DNA of 64,000 nucleotides from Heterodera schachtii (GCA_023374025.1 SIJG01000092.1:356853-420852), one strand, 5' to 3'; positions 21,770 to 32,874 are shown, numbered from the stretch's first letter. Made by a program: numbers and translations. The notes: a model not told the origin generated them from the sequence alone.

Positions 21770-22490
21770 AATCCTGGGATCGTCCCTGGATCCCGCGGCT
21801 CCCGGTAAATTGGACACCGGAAAATTGGACACCAGAATATTGGACACCGAAAATTGGACACTAGGAAATTGGACACCAATGGAAAACTGGACACCGGAAA
21901 ATTGGACACCATTTAATATAAAAATAAATAAATTAAAATAAATAAACAAAAATTTTGGTGTGGCCTAAAAGTTTTTATTTTAGTCTGCACCAGGGATGGC
22001 ACGGAAACTGATTTTCGACTTCTGATTTCCGACATTTGGGGTCGGAATTCCGATTTCCAACTTCCTAAAGAAATGCCATCCCTGGTCTGCATATACCTAG
22101 GTTTTTTATATGCTTTAAAATGTAAATAAATAATTTGTAACATCAGCAGAAGAAAGCCATCATCATTCATAACAAAAAAACGTTTTCTTTTGATCGGGTT
22201 CCCTTTTTTTGCGCATTTTTTGGCACATTGATCTACCATCGTACTTGGAATACCTGATCAGTGACTTAATTCATTAATCCATTTATCCTACACAAATTTA
22301 TTTTTCAATCTTTTCCTGGGTTTATTTTTTAAAGAGAAATTTGGTGTCCATTTTTCCGTTGTCCAATTTTCCTTTGGTGTCCAAAATTCCGGCGGTGTCC
22401 AGTTTTCCGCTTGGTGTCAATTTTCTGGTGTCCAATTTTCCGGTGTCCAATTTTCCGGTGTCCAAATTACCGGTCCCCGCCCGCACCCTC
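21770..22490. repeat. Element with inverted arrays of GGACACC, host of a nested insertion
   Basis: AAATTGGACACCGG-type words repeat on the plus strand at about 21800-21910 and on the minus strand at about 22345-22480. Together they make a subterminal-repeat architecture like the hAT-like elements, but I could not find matching target duplications. The 94-bp element at 21991-22084 is nested inside. Confidence 0.6.
21983..22092. mobile_element. 94-bp miniature hAT-like element
   Basis: Element 21991-22084 with ends CAGGGATGGCA and TGCCATCCCTG (perfect 11-bp inverted ends). Flanks are GTCTGCAC and GTCTGCAT, a 7 of 8 target duplication. Too short for any core or coding part. Confidence 0.75.
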
Positions 22491-23372
22491 CCTCTTGCCT
22501 CCATATAATTTTCAAACAAATTAGAGCCTCAAATGTCCATGATTTGGTGATAAATTTGTTGGGCAAAAATGTTTAACATAACAAACCAGGGCTAAGCTAC
22601 GCAGCCAGCAGCAACGACTCATAAACAGAGCCCAAAGGAAAAATTTTCAAAAGCAAAGCATCATTTGGAGTCAAAGCCTAATTTTGAAAAGATTTATTCC
22701 AATTAAATAATCAAAACCATTCAGAAAAGCAAAAAAGCCTCAAAGCTTATTTTTAAAATTTAGCCTCATCGGCGTCGAAAAAACCACAAATGAGGAGAAA
22801 GTATCACATCTACGAGCTTTGTTTGTAAGGGTTGGAGTAAATGAGCAAAAAATGACCAGTTGATTTGATTTTTGATCTTCGCCGTCTATAAGGGGTCATT
22901 TCATCATTTTCCTAATTGCTTTTTCATTGATTAAATAAAGAAACAATTCAAATGTGAGAAAATGAAAAATACCTATTTTTGCTTATTTTGGCTTTTTGCC
23001 AAAAATTATTCACAAAAATGGAATAAAAACGAAAAATACACTCCTAAGAATCGACCCGAAAATTTATAAAAAATACATCCCTTAAATGTAAACTATTTCC
23101 TCAAAAATTCACATCCAAATTTTATTTATTTTCTTGACAGAATTTTTTATTTTATAAATTTTTATCTCAATACTGATTTGGCCTAAGTTTTAATAAGTTT
23201 GTCATTTTACACCCCTAAAAATGAGGTTGGTTTTTTAGTGCCTACTTCCATTTTTAGAGCCTATTTTCGAGGTTTTTAGGACTTTAAGCCTACCTATTTT
23301 GGCAGTTTTTAGAGCCTACAAATCGTAGCCAAATAAGGCTAAGACCTTTTTACAGTATATTTTCAGTTTTAC
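22491..23372. repeat. Noncoding spacer; repeat copy at about 22960-23331
   Basis: The 3' half aligns with the repeat at 19.4-19.95 kb and ends in CTACAAATCGTAGCC at 23331. It begins right where the exons of the gene at 23373-23949 stop, so its insertion may have cut that gene. Nothing else recognised. Confidence 0.5.
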
Positions 23373-23949
23373 CGTATTTTCCTTCCTTTTCCTTTTGTTG
23401 TTCTTTTTCCAATTTGGCCACTTTCGCCTGCAGTGCATTTATCTCTGCCATCATTTCCTGCTGCTTTAGCTTTTCTTGGAGAGCCTTCTAAAATCAATTT
23501 CAGTGAAATGGAAATTTATAATTTTAAACATTTACGGTTTAATGGGTTTAATAAATCATAATGGAATTAATTTTATGATTGTTACTCCTCTATTTACCAA
23601 CTCACATTTTCAAATTCCAATTTGGCAATCGTTTGTAAGTGCTTCGCCTCTTTCAATTCCATTTTGGCACACTTTTCACATTCCTATAAAATAAGAAATT
23701 ATTTATAATAAATTTCGGGAGTGTATTAGTATTATTTCTGATTTTCCAAACTTTGATTTGTTGCTGATCAGCGAATGGCTGCTCAGTGTTTGACTTAACA
23801 TTCGCAGGCCCATCCTTCCCATTTCGGAATTCGTCATCATCTACTTATTTTGAATAATTAAATTTGTTTTATTATATTTTAATTTCCCCTTTTTCCTCGT
23901 TACCATGATCTGTAGAGGTAAAGAAATCATTTGCTGAATCTGTCGACAT
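23373..23949 (-). pseudogene. Coiled-coil N-terminus of the SPRY family, truncated
   Basis: Exons on the minus strand: 23949-23904, 23843-23752, 23683-23606, 23487-23373, joined in frame for 109 residues from MSTDSANDFFTSTDH. Exon 2 ends FADQQQIK, exon 3 is rich in Glu/Lys with TIAKLEFEN, exon 4 is KALQEKLKQQEMMAEINALQ followed by more coiled coil and a TACG/GT donor. Exon for exon it matches the gene at 41.4-43.0 kb (EQQQLK, KLELEN, KAIEQKLKHEEMMGEQ). No SPRY exons follow; a repeat lies just past the last donor. It has its own upstream element (24111-24135), so it may still be transcribed. Coiled-coil parts suggest protein-protein contact; more cannot be said. Confidence 0.7.
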
Positions 23950-24110
23950 TGACCTTTTTCAATTTAAAATCTTAAAATATTTTATTAATTATATCTATCG
24001 TCTAACCGAAAAAGTAATTAAAATGTAATGAATTAAACAAATGAAAAGAAAAAATATATGACCATTAATTGCTTCAATAGTATTTATGGGATTAATGCAA
24101 ATGAATTTAA

Positions 24111-24135
24111 GGCAAAATGATGACCCAAAAATGGG
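24111..24135 (-). promoter_or_regulatory. Shared upstream element
   Basis: Minus-strand TTTTTGGGTCATCATTTTGC, 162 bp before the ATG at 23949. A second common block (TGACCATTAATTGCTTCA on the plus strand, 24060) also aligns with 20568 and, inverted, 5345. Confidence 0.6.
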
Positions 24136-24359
24136 AGAAAGGAAAAAGTAATTAAAATGTATTCGAATTTATCTATCCATTTCTGTATAGGATGGATTTA
24201 TTATTTATTTTTTTCAAGTGAAGATACTATAAACTTAAACAAAATTTACGAGAATGATTGGAGAAATTTAAAAATATTCTGGGAGAAACATTCTGCTAGT
24301 GGAGTAAATTTTCATAAAAGTCGTTAGTATTAAATCCTTTTGTTTCTTATTGTAAATTG

Positions 24360-24656
24360 AATAGAACCAAAAATGGCAACAAGTGAAAATAAATTTTCAT
24401 CTCAACTTTTTTTGCCCTTTTCCCACCTCTTTCCCCCGCTGTTTTGCCCATTTTTTGGGTCAACGTTTGCCCAACACTAAATGGCAATAATTTGAATAAA
24501 TAAAAGATAAAAACGGTGCTATGTCGAAGGACAAAATGTGCAAATTTGTTCGAAGGACAAAGCAATTTTTCCAAATCTGAGCACATCGGAGGAAATGAGT
24601 GTTCTGATTGCCAGAATTGCTGAGCTGAATCGAGCGAAAACAATGGGACCATAAAT
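24360..24656 (+). pseudogene. Promoter and exon 2 fragment of the coiled-coil/SPRY family
   Basis: The plus strand here is homologous to the minus strand at about 60400-60930. It has the upstream element (24445-24473), then a spacer, then the exon fragment AIFPNLSTSEEMSVLIARIA through ELNRAKTMGP and a stop (24549-24653). The corresponding exon is at 60449-60319 and, more distantly, 53339-53202. No other exons follow. Confidence 0.65.
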
Positions 24657-24751
24657 CGCAAGTTTTAAGTGTTTCGACCAGATGGAAACGGTAGGTAATT
24701 AAAAATAGTATCAAAATTATACTTTCATAGTAATGGTTGAAAATAAATGGC

Positions 24752-25165
24752 GCCCGGAAAATGCGTCAGTGGAAATTTTATTGTCATAAAAACAAGTTCC
24801 TTGCGTTTTCGGGGGCACTGACCACGAATCTGGTATCCATTTCGGCCAATTCTGAACCTCGGAACCGAATTCGAAAAAAAAGTTGAAAGTCCAAATTTTC
24901 GAATTTAGCATTTTTTTAAAAAACGGCATAAATGATCTCTTATTGCAGGATTGATGGCTTTTATTTTGTTTTCGTGAATTTAAACCGATTTTTAAGAAAA
25001 AACCTAATTTCGAAAATTTTGACTTTTCGACTTTTTGTTCGAGTTCGGTTCGGGTTTTGAAATTGAAAAATGCTTATAGAATTTACTTATATATTACAAT
25101 ACTAATGCCATAGAATTTTATTTTAAAATATTTGTATCACTGACGCATTTTCCACTGACCGATTT
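24752..25165. repeat. Foldback repeat
   Basis: GAAAATGCGTCAGTGGAAA at 24759 is inverted at about 25140-25158. Inner parts pair too (TCGAAAAAAAAGTTGAAAG with the inverted tract near 25020). A related single arm is at 25290-25460 and related text is in the foldbacks at 34.65 and 56.3 kb. No coding part. Confidence 0.6.
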
Positions 25166-25697
25166 GCCGGTCACGAAATAAATATAGGAAATCAATTATT
25201 TATTGTTAAAACTTTGATACTACAAAATGTTCGGCCCATTGAATAAAATCAAAGGAACTGACCTTGTGGTTTATAAATTTTAATGAAATTTATGAATTCT
25301 AGTCATGAAAGCCTGTTACCATGGAAATTCGGGATTACTACTGATCATGGATTCCACCCATTTCGACCAATTGACGAATTATTAAACTCAAATTTGAAAC
25401 AAAATTGAAAAAAAATCTATTTTTAATCTTTGTTCGAGTCCGGCTCAGGGACCCAGAAGATACCAAGTAGAGGTGTGCCGTGATTCACGGTCACGGTCAC
25501 GGTTACCAGTGAATTTCACGGGTTTTTTCACTCACGGTCACGGTCACGAATCACGGTACCAATTCACGGTTATTCCGTGAAAAATTTACACTGGATAAAA
25601 TTGAAAATTTACGAATTACATATTGTTTTCATAGAGAATTTGGTCATTTTTTGGGCAAAGTTTGCTAAGAAACAGAGCAAAATTTTCAAAAATTTCC

Positions 25698-25724
25698 CCG
25701 GCAGGCGCCTATCGGCACCGCCGG
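25698..25724 (+). repeat. GC-rich hairpin core, variant with one inserted base (in H2)
   Basis: CCGGCAGGCGCC, TATC, GGCACCGCCGG. Confidence 0.85.
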
Positions 25725-26213
25725 CCCCCTCCCCTATTCCTGAAACTTTTGAACAAAGTCAACTACCTATATTGTGCGAAAAACAAATAAAAAGCAGCTT
25801 TTCAAGGATGACCCATTTAAATAAAAACTCATTAAATTTCTTTAAAAAACTCGCTCGAAATAAAGTTATTTTGGGCAAAATTAATTAAATCCCAACAAAC
25901 TTTCAAAATTTTTCACCAAAAATTTAAAATTGGGTAAATATTTCTCATATTTCCCAAACCCAAAACCAATTAAAAATGATCGGAATCAATTGAGAACGTC
26001 CACAATTATGCGAAAAATGCAAATTATGGGCGCGCTTGCCAATGGACACTTCAGTATCCGATTTTTTTTAACTTGAAAAATTCAAGCGCATCTATAATTT
26101 ATATTTCATCGTTTTTTACTTTTTAGACCGATTAAATTGCAAAATTTGCTAATTTTTGGGATAAAACCTGTTAACAATTTTAACAAATTGCACTCAACTT
26201 TTAAATCTTACCC

Positions 26214-26239
26214 CCGGCGGCGCCTATCGGCACCGCCGG
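26214..26239 (+). repeat. GC-rich hairpin core (in H2)
   Basis: Identical in sequence to the core in H1, preceded by AACAAATTGCACTCAA as in H5. Confidence 0.9.
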
Positions 26240-26625
26240 GCCCCAAAAACTTACCATTTCATAAAAAATTGGCTCAAATTCGCAAAATTTGGTCATTGTT
26301 TGGACAAATTCTGTGCACAGAGTCTAATTTTCAAAATTTTTTGCGGCAGCGTCTATCAGCTCCCCTGGACCCCTTTTTTTAAAATTTTTTGTAAAGTCAT
26401 ACCAGAAAAAAATAACGGTGTAAAAAGCAAAAAAATTCGCCGACAGAGAAAAAATAAACTCAAAAAATTCACGGTCACGGTCACGAAAACTGTGAATTTC
26501 ACGGGTTTTTTGGATCACGGTCACGGTCACGATTCACGGGACCAATTCACGGTCACGGTCACGGTTCACGGGGTCAATTCACGGTTCACGGGTTTTTTCA
26601 GTCACGGCACACCTCTAATACCAAG

Positions 26626-27390
26626 GCCGAGATCAGCTCCCAAAAATCACTGGCAACAAATTTACGAAGCAAAAAATTTATTAACCAAAAGGATCCCCAT
26701 CATATGGTTTAAAAAATCAATGGGACCAATTTTCTAAATTGCTAATTATATAATCATATAAAAACGGGTTGGACATTTTTCGGCAAAGAATAAAGATAGC
26801 CCAAAGATTTCTCAAATTATTCACTTAAAATTTCAAAATTTTTATTGAGTTTCAAAAGTTATTATCAAAATTGTTTAATCTAAATTTTTCGAGCTTTTTT
26901 TTACAACTTTTTGTAATTTTTACTAATTTTTAAAAAATTACATAAGTAGTAGAAATCTTTGAGCTATTGCTAAATGCAAAATTTATTAATTTGACCAAGT
27001 TTAAGCTAAGTTATGATAAATTACTTAGCAAATTAAATGAAAATAATAATTAAATTTAATTATTACAAACATTCAGACTTTTGTCACTTCGTCACAGCAT
27101 CGTTTTGTCTAGTTGAGTAAATTGAAGTTTATTTCTTTTTACAATTTTTAATTCAAAAAGAAATGAAGATTACTCAATTTTTAATGAATTTCATTTCTAA
27201 ATTGAGCTCAAAATAAATATTTAATTTCGAGGACGCTGCTACGAACCTGAACTCAGATTTGCCCAATCCCAAATATTCGTAATCAAGTACCCTCTAAAAC
27301 TCCCAGAAAATGAAAAGCTTAAAATTTAAAAAGGTTAAATTTGGCCCGCATACTTTTTTATTGCCCTTTTTTGAACATATTTTGGTGCAT
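26626..27390. other. AT-rich spacer
   Basis: Nothing recognised on either strand. Confidence 0.4.
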
Positions 27391-28113
27391 ATTTGAAAAA
27401 TTTCGTGACTAAAAACTACGGTCACCAAAAATTATTTAAAAATTAAATATTTTCAGATAAATGCCTTGTCAATGTGCTTTTAAAATACCAAAAAATTATG
27501 AATAATACAATTTGAAATTACATAAAAAACAGCAAAAAATAAAATAATGTGCTGCGCCGTTTCAAACCAACTCTTTTAAAAATGGCATGAGAATAAAGAA
27601 ACGCAGCTTTTAGACTATGCCTGTTAAAACCGCCCAAAATCCTAACAAAAATTTAAAAAAAAACAGAATTACACCACCATAATTATGAAACAAGACTAAC
27701 TACTCGAAAAATTTAAATACTTTCTAAGAATTGCTTTCCAAAATCTGTTCATTATATTCTGAGTTAGGTTTTGCTAAATCTCTTTAACTGAATGTTGTGT
27801 CCTTACCCAAAGGAATGACAACAAATATAAACAATAAAAGTTTATTGAAGACCAAATAAAAATAATAAATTGGTGACGGAGGAGAGGCGAATATCGATTG
27901 GCTTTATGCCACAATAAAATTGGTGAATGAATGGAGGAAGTCCAAATGTGGGGAAGAAAGCCAACATTAAATACACAGAAATGGGGGAGGGAAGAAGGGA
28001 CAAACAAAGGGGCAGAGATCACAAATATCAAGTGGTCACTATCTCTAACACTGAATCTACCCAAGGCAATGGCAATAGCTAATCTTCCAAAGTTAAGTGC
28101 TCTTTCTATGGTC
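27390..28113. repeat. Start of duplicated block B, with a 260-bp insertion relative to A
   Basis: 27390-27780 aligns directly with 120-930. About 27790-28050 is absent from copy A and is bounded by imperfect copies of CTCTTTAACTGAAT and CTCTAACACTGAAT, then CCCAARGSAATG. No open frame in it is supported. Confidence 0.6.
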
Positions 28114-28334
28114 CTATGGTGGTGTAATTTCCTTCAAATGTTTCTCAATCTCTTCCTGCTTTTTCTTGTTTATTTCTTTCTTGACTCCGTTTACACGGGC
28201 ACTTCCGCCATTATAAGTCCCATAGCCACAACAGCACAAGCATCAATTACGGTAGAAGCAGCGCAACTGCCAGCACATAAAGGAATACTAATGGGTAAGG
28301 AAGCAATGCTAAGGCAGACTAAAATTAATAGCAT
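28114..28334 (-). pseudogene. Small Cys/Gly-rich secreted-type gene, copy B (13-bp deletion)
   Basis: Minus strand: ATG at 28334 gives MLLILVCLSIASLPISIPLC, a good signal peptide, then AGSCAASTVIDAC. Alignment with copy A shows 13 bp missing at about 28230 (the segment coding GYCFGF in A). The frame therefore shifts and stops at 28191, while the ancestral tail (NKKKQEEIEKHLKEITPP, stop at 28114) is left in another frame. The intact ancestor would have been a short secreted peptide with a basic/acidic helical tail. The small 47-residue reading could still be made. Confidence 0.5.
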
Positions 28335-28692
28335 AATTTTTTAATTTGTATCTTTTTTTGCTTATTTGATTAATTTTGTTAAATTTCATAAGAAAATGAA
28401 ATAAAATCAAAATACATCTAAGGGTTAATTTTTGGAATTTTCAAAATATATCCGCAAAATAAAAAAAATTGATTTAATGAGAGGTCATAAACATTCAAAA
28501 TTGCATTAGTAAATTAATATTTTGTTATACGCCAATAAACGATTTTTTGGTTTAAGCCCATTTTGGATAGTTTTTAAGGCATATAATTATGAATACTTGG
28601 GCATTTTTCTTGCTTTTGTGTATATTTGAGGGTTTTTAATGCATATTTTTTGCGTATATTGGCATTAGAGCATACAACTTATAGCCATAATA

Positions 28693-30370
28693 CTAAGATA
28701 TAAACTCACATTCACAATCGTTTCTGTCCTTTGAAAGATAATTCATACAATAAGCAGTAACAGTTTGGGTAGCACAGCATGGCTTTATACAACGATTATC
28801 GTCGTCAGACAAACGATCCATTGCATGGTCAATCTCTGCTTGTTTCTCTTTCAATTCTTAAATTAAAATAATATTGTTTTAAATGTAAGTGATTAATATT
28901 TTTGCCTTGTTGTTTTTGCTGATAATAATAAATGTCGAAATATTCGCTTATTTCTTTTTGCTTTTTGTCCGTTGCCAAACAATTCAAAATTTGCAGTTTC
29001 TTAAATAATTGAATGGCTTCTAATGCTGTTTTGTCCAGATCATTATTTTCAATGCTAAACATAATTAATTAATAATAATTATAAATTTTAATAAAATAAA
29101 ATACTTTGTCTTCTGATTTTTGCATATACATTTTTCAAGTTTGGCAATTTCTTTTTCTTTCTTTGGTGTTTTTATTTCATTTTCAATTGTCTTCTCAATG
29201 CGAAATGTATTATATGTGTCTAAGTTTTCTAGTTTTTTGGTCATTTTCGTCTCAATGTCTTTTAAAAAATTATGTAATAATTCAAAAAATTTCTTTACAT
29301 CTTCACGTGTCACCACCTGTCAATTAAAAATTATGGTTGTATTAAAAATTATGGTTATAGTCGGTTTTACGCGTTTCATAGCATTTTACGCGTCCCATCA
29401 CATTTTACCTTTTCTAATATTTAATCAAATGGCGAGTGGAAAATTTATTATTTTTTTTAAATTGTTTACCAAATGTGATTCTTTCGATGAGTTTAACCTT
29501 TTGTTTTTGTCTGGGCCTTTTTTATTAAAGCATTTCGCCAAGTGGAGATTATAAATTCGATCTACTGTTTTCCAATACGAATTTAACACAAAAATATTCA
29601 AAATATTTGCAGGAAATGCCTCACAATTATCCTTTTTGAAAATATTTCTTCCTATTTTTTCTATACTATATTTATCATAAATAATTTGGGTGGGACGCGT
29701 AAACTGTTGTTGGGATTTGTAAAGAGTCATGGGACATTTACAACTGAATAGAAAAAATTATTTAATAATTATAAAATTAGTCATTTAAAATATGCTCAAA
29801 TTAATTAAATTTATTTTTTTACTTCATTTTTTGATTTTTTCAGTTTTTCTCTTAATTCATTTTTATTCTCATTAAATTTATTTTCATCGTTTATTTGCTC
29901 ATTTTCCTCAATTCCATGGAACTGTTTTGGGTTGTTTTTGTCGATAAATTCAATAATTTGCTTCAACCATTTTCTTATTTCTTTACTGATCGGTTGTTGA
30001 TCTAAAAAGTTTATTTGTTGGACATTATTTTTAAGACAATTGCTAATATTATGGTTTTGTTCGAAATTTACTCAATATTCTTTGAATCTTTAAAACCGTT
30101 GTGGTTAATGGCTAAATATATAGATTTCTTAATAAATATTTAATTTATTTTTACTTTCTTATTTGAAAAAAAGTTTATTCTAAAATTAATATTTTTAAGT
30201 AATTATGATTTAAATTTTGTAAAATTTCTTCCAATTCTAAACTTTTGGCTAAATTTACCATCATTTGTTGAAGAAGAATCACCATTGTTTTTTGGCATTC
30301 CATGGGCGCATTCATAACAAAGCCAAAAAATGGCAGAAAACATTAGAATGAGTGAGGAAGGCAACATCAT
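28693..30370 (-). CDS. Helical, cysteine-tailed secreted protein, copy B (intact)
   Basis: Exons on the minus strand: 30370-30259, 30001-29823, 29316-29105, 29054-28906, 28856-28693 (TAG); joined frame open, 271 residues. Signal peptide MMLPSSLILMFSAIFWLCYE followed by CAHG and a Ser/Asn linker. Then a long charged helical region (KEIRKWLKQIIEFIDKNNP, DIETKMTKKLENLDTYNTF, IQLFKKLQILNCLATDKKQK), and a C-terminal tail with Cys spacing CxxxCC...C...CxC. The intron after 28906 starts with GC, as in copy A. Intron 2 is about 500 bp against 57 bp in copy A, because of an insertion holding a 100-residue open frame (29425-29730). Secretion signal, duplication and rapid decay of the other copy suggest an accessory secreted protein, possibly parasitism-related; the family is not recognised. 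Confidence 0.75.
29425..29745 (-). CDS. Open frame in the intron of copy B, possible extra exon
   Basis: The minus strand opens after a TTCTATTCAG acceptor (about 29745): CKCPMTLYKSQQQFTRPTQI and on to a TGA at 29425. A donor-like GTAAACAATT lies after SSKESHLV. Splicing from that donor to the GTG of copy B exon 3 would be in phase 0, but the upstream exon 2 donor is not in phase with this acceptor. Could be a captured exon or a chance frame; 102 residues is long for this base composition. Confidence 0.3.
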   Translation of the reverse strand, partial: SCKCPMTLYKSQQQFTRPTQIIYDKYSIEKIGRNIFKKDNCEAFPANILNIFVLNSYWKTVDRIYNLHLAKCFNKKGPDKNKRLNSSKESHLVNNLKKIINFPLAI

Positions 30371-30419
30371 TTTGTTGGAAATAATGATAACGAAAAGCAA
30401 ATACTGGGGCTAAACCAAA

Positions 30420-31085
30420 GAAAGCAAAAGATAAATTTATTACAAAATTAACGCCGTTCAGAAAAATTTGAAGAATTTAATGCTGTTTAGGAGGACATAT
30501 ATAAGAATGGAAAATATTCAATTGGCAACCCAGGAATTATGAATTTCTTATGCTAAACGCAGAAAATTATTTAAAAAGGTTATTTTACCAAAAATGCTCA
30601 AATTCGTTTTCAATTATTCTGTGCATTTATAAAATTAAGGTAAACTGACGAAGAAATAATAATTATGAAAATGGAAAATGATCAGTGAATAATTGAGCAA
30701 TGACAAGCCTTTTACGCAGAATGTTTTACTTAATGCTGTAATCAAGATGAGATGATCATTATTTGGCAAATTAATTTTGGGCATTTATTTCTTTATTAAG
30801 AGGAAAAATGATTTATTAAAATTTAATCGATTTAATATAAATAAAAGCCTATTAAAATCGAATCAATGTTTAACTATTTCATGTAAATGAAAATCCTATT
30901 AAGCTCTAATCGAGGCTTAATTATTTTATATAAATGAAAAACCTATTAAATCTAATCGATGCTTAACTAATTACCAATTTAGAAGTTTATATATGTAAAC
31001 TAATTCTTAACTTTCATTTATATTTTTTCTGAAATTTGCTTTTTGATATTTTTTTATAAAGCTCGGTAAAATTGATTGTATTAAT
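30420..31085. repeat. Upstream spacer with inverted satellite units (about 30845-30985)
   Basis: Two to three diverged units here are the reverse complement of the 42-bp unit arrayed at 10690-11085 (CTATTAAAATCGAATCAATG and AATGAAAATCCTATTAA). No gene. The promoter region of copy B (30375-30600) also aligns with 33180-33400. Confidence 0.6.
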
Positions 31086-31660
31086 AGTTAAGAATAAGAA
31101 AACGTATAGGCTTTTGGAATTTTTAAAAATTTAAAACGATCTAATTCAAAATTAGAATTATGTGTCAAAAATTGTTTATTTTTTTATTATTTGAATATTT
31201 TCCATTTAACTAATACATATCTTCAAAGACAATCAAAATTTATGATTTTTAAAAATTCTAATTTTAATCTTTTTTGCGTCTCCATCATGTCATCATAATC
31301 ACAATTCTCAATTTAAAAAACTTTGTTGGATTAAATTTAAATGATTTTGCCTTTATGATTATTATTGCGCATTTCATGAACACTTTAAATCTCTTATATG
31401 ATGGAAAACGGTGTTGGCGATTATCGTCGCTTATCATAGGAAGGAAACATTAAAAATTTTAAAAAATCGTGAAAATCAGAATTTTTGGCAATGATTTTTC
31501 TTGAAGATAAATGAAATTGAAAGACCTTGTAAGGCCGGGACCGGAAATGGCCTTTCTCCGCCTAATTATTACTCCAATAGATCCCTCCCATCCCCCGCGA
31601 GGGGTGCTTAAAAGCCAGTGGGGGGAGATCAGTCGGAGTCAGTCGGGAGGCATTCGAGAG
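31085..31660 (+). repeat. Direct repeat partner of 10080-10600
   Basis: See 10080. The 3' end is interrupted by a foldback element at ATTCGAGAG. No gene. Confidence 0.85.
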
Positions 31661-32054
31661 CGGAGTAGGACAAAACGTCGTCAGCCGAAACGTCGTCGGA
31701 CGAATTTTTGGACCATAACTTTTTTCTTTCTTAATCAAACTAAACATTCTTTGTATTATTAGAAAGCTTTTGAAAAATGCTATTAGCCTGCAAATTTTCA
31801 AAATTTTTTATTCATACACAAAAAAATCAGAGCAAAAAAAGTTCGAAATACTAGATTTTTGAGTCCCTTCTGGCCATAACTTTTTTGAAACTTAACGAAA
31901 ATTTTTGAAATTTTGCAAATTAATAATAAACACAAAGAGCTATCGAACAACACCAACAATGCTTAATTTGATTAATAATGAACAAAGTTATGGTTTAAAA
32001 AGTCTTCCGACGACGTTTCGGCCGACGACGTTTTGGGGTGCACCGATTCGAGAG
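31652..32054. mobile_element. Foldback element with 9-bp target duplication
   Basis: Element 31661-32045 between direct copies of ATTCGAGAG (31652-31660 and 32046-32054). The inverted ends hold CAAAACGTCGTC and CGAAACGTCGTCGG about 40 bp deep. The arms then read ACCATAACTTTTTT and, inverted, AAAGTTATGGT. A 9-bp duplication with long inverted ends is compatible with a Mutator-like element; no transposase. The copy at 10574 is an empty site. Confidence 0.8.
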
Positions 32055-32874
32055 ACGTGCAAAAACCTAATTTTTGTTTTAAATTCAATTGCCTTAAAGT
32101 TTTTTCTAATAATGCTAATTTTTAAACCAAAAATTTTATCAAAAAAACAAACAAATTTTGGGGATCAATTTTTGTGAAAATTTATTTCAATTATTAGGGG
32201 TTTATTTTCTGAAATTTTTCAAGTAGATTCTTAGGGGTGTATTTTTTATTTTTATTGCATTTTTGTTAAGGATTTTTCCGAAAATCCTGAAAAAGGCGCC
32301 AAAAATGGCGAAATAGGCACAAAAATAGGCATTTAAATCGTTTTTCGTGCTTATTTAAGCGTATTAAGTTCGCAGAAATTTTCGCATCACTATTAATTAT
32401 ACAATGCCATTTATGTATAAAGCAGGGATGTTGCAAAGAGAAAAATAAAAAGCGAAAAAAGCGAAACCAAAATAAAAAGCGAAAGCGAAAAGGCGAAATG
32501 CCCAAAAAAGCGAAAAGGCGAAATTTTTTTCCAAAAATTAGCTGAATTTGAAAGACTAAAAAAATTCATCTTTTAATGTTTAACTGTTCTGATGATTGAC
32601 ACTATTTTTTTAAATTCTTTATGCAATTCCTCTAGTGATTGTGAGATAAATGTAAGGGTCGAGATTGGCGTTTTTTAATTTTTTTCTTATGCATATAGTC
32701 AAAAAGCTTTCTACGTAGTATTTCTTTTGCTTAAAAATGTTTATAATTTTCATATTAACAATTTTATTTGCTTTTATTTTTTATCGTAGATTTTTGTATA
32801 GAAATAATTATAAAACGCATATTGCATTTTTCAAAATTACTGTTTATTTATTCCGTTATTAATTAAAAAATTTA
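32055..32874. repeat. Spacer with repeat remnants and one hAT-like end
   Basis: CAGGGATGTTGC at 32424 followed by many AAAGCGAAA words looks like the left half of another hAT-like element whose right end is missing. Near 32240 a remnant of the ACACCCCTAAGAAT repeat (inverted). No gene. Confidence 0.45.

Larger units (their letters stand above)
25460..26625. mobile_element. Non-autonomous hAT-like element H2 with 8-bp target duplication
   Basis: Element 25468-26617, flanked by ATACCAAG at 25460-25467 and 26618-26625. Perfect 16-bp inverted ends TAGAGGTGTGCCGTGA. Subterminal DNA repeats TCACGG on both sides. The shared hairpin core occurs twice in full (25698-25724, with one extra A, and 26214-26239), and a degenerate third copy lies at about 26343-26368. 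No transposase. Confidence 0.9.

Noticed and set aside
25577..26737. Open frames with LSAPPAPSPIP and TVTVHGVNS
   Set aside because: Come from the hairpin cores and TCACGG words of element H2.
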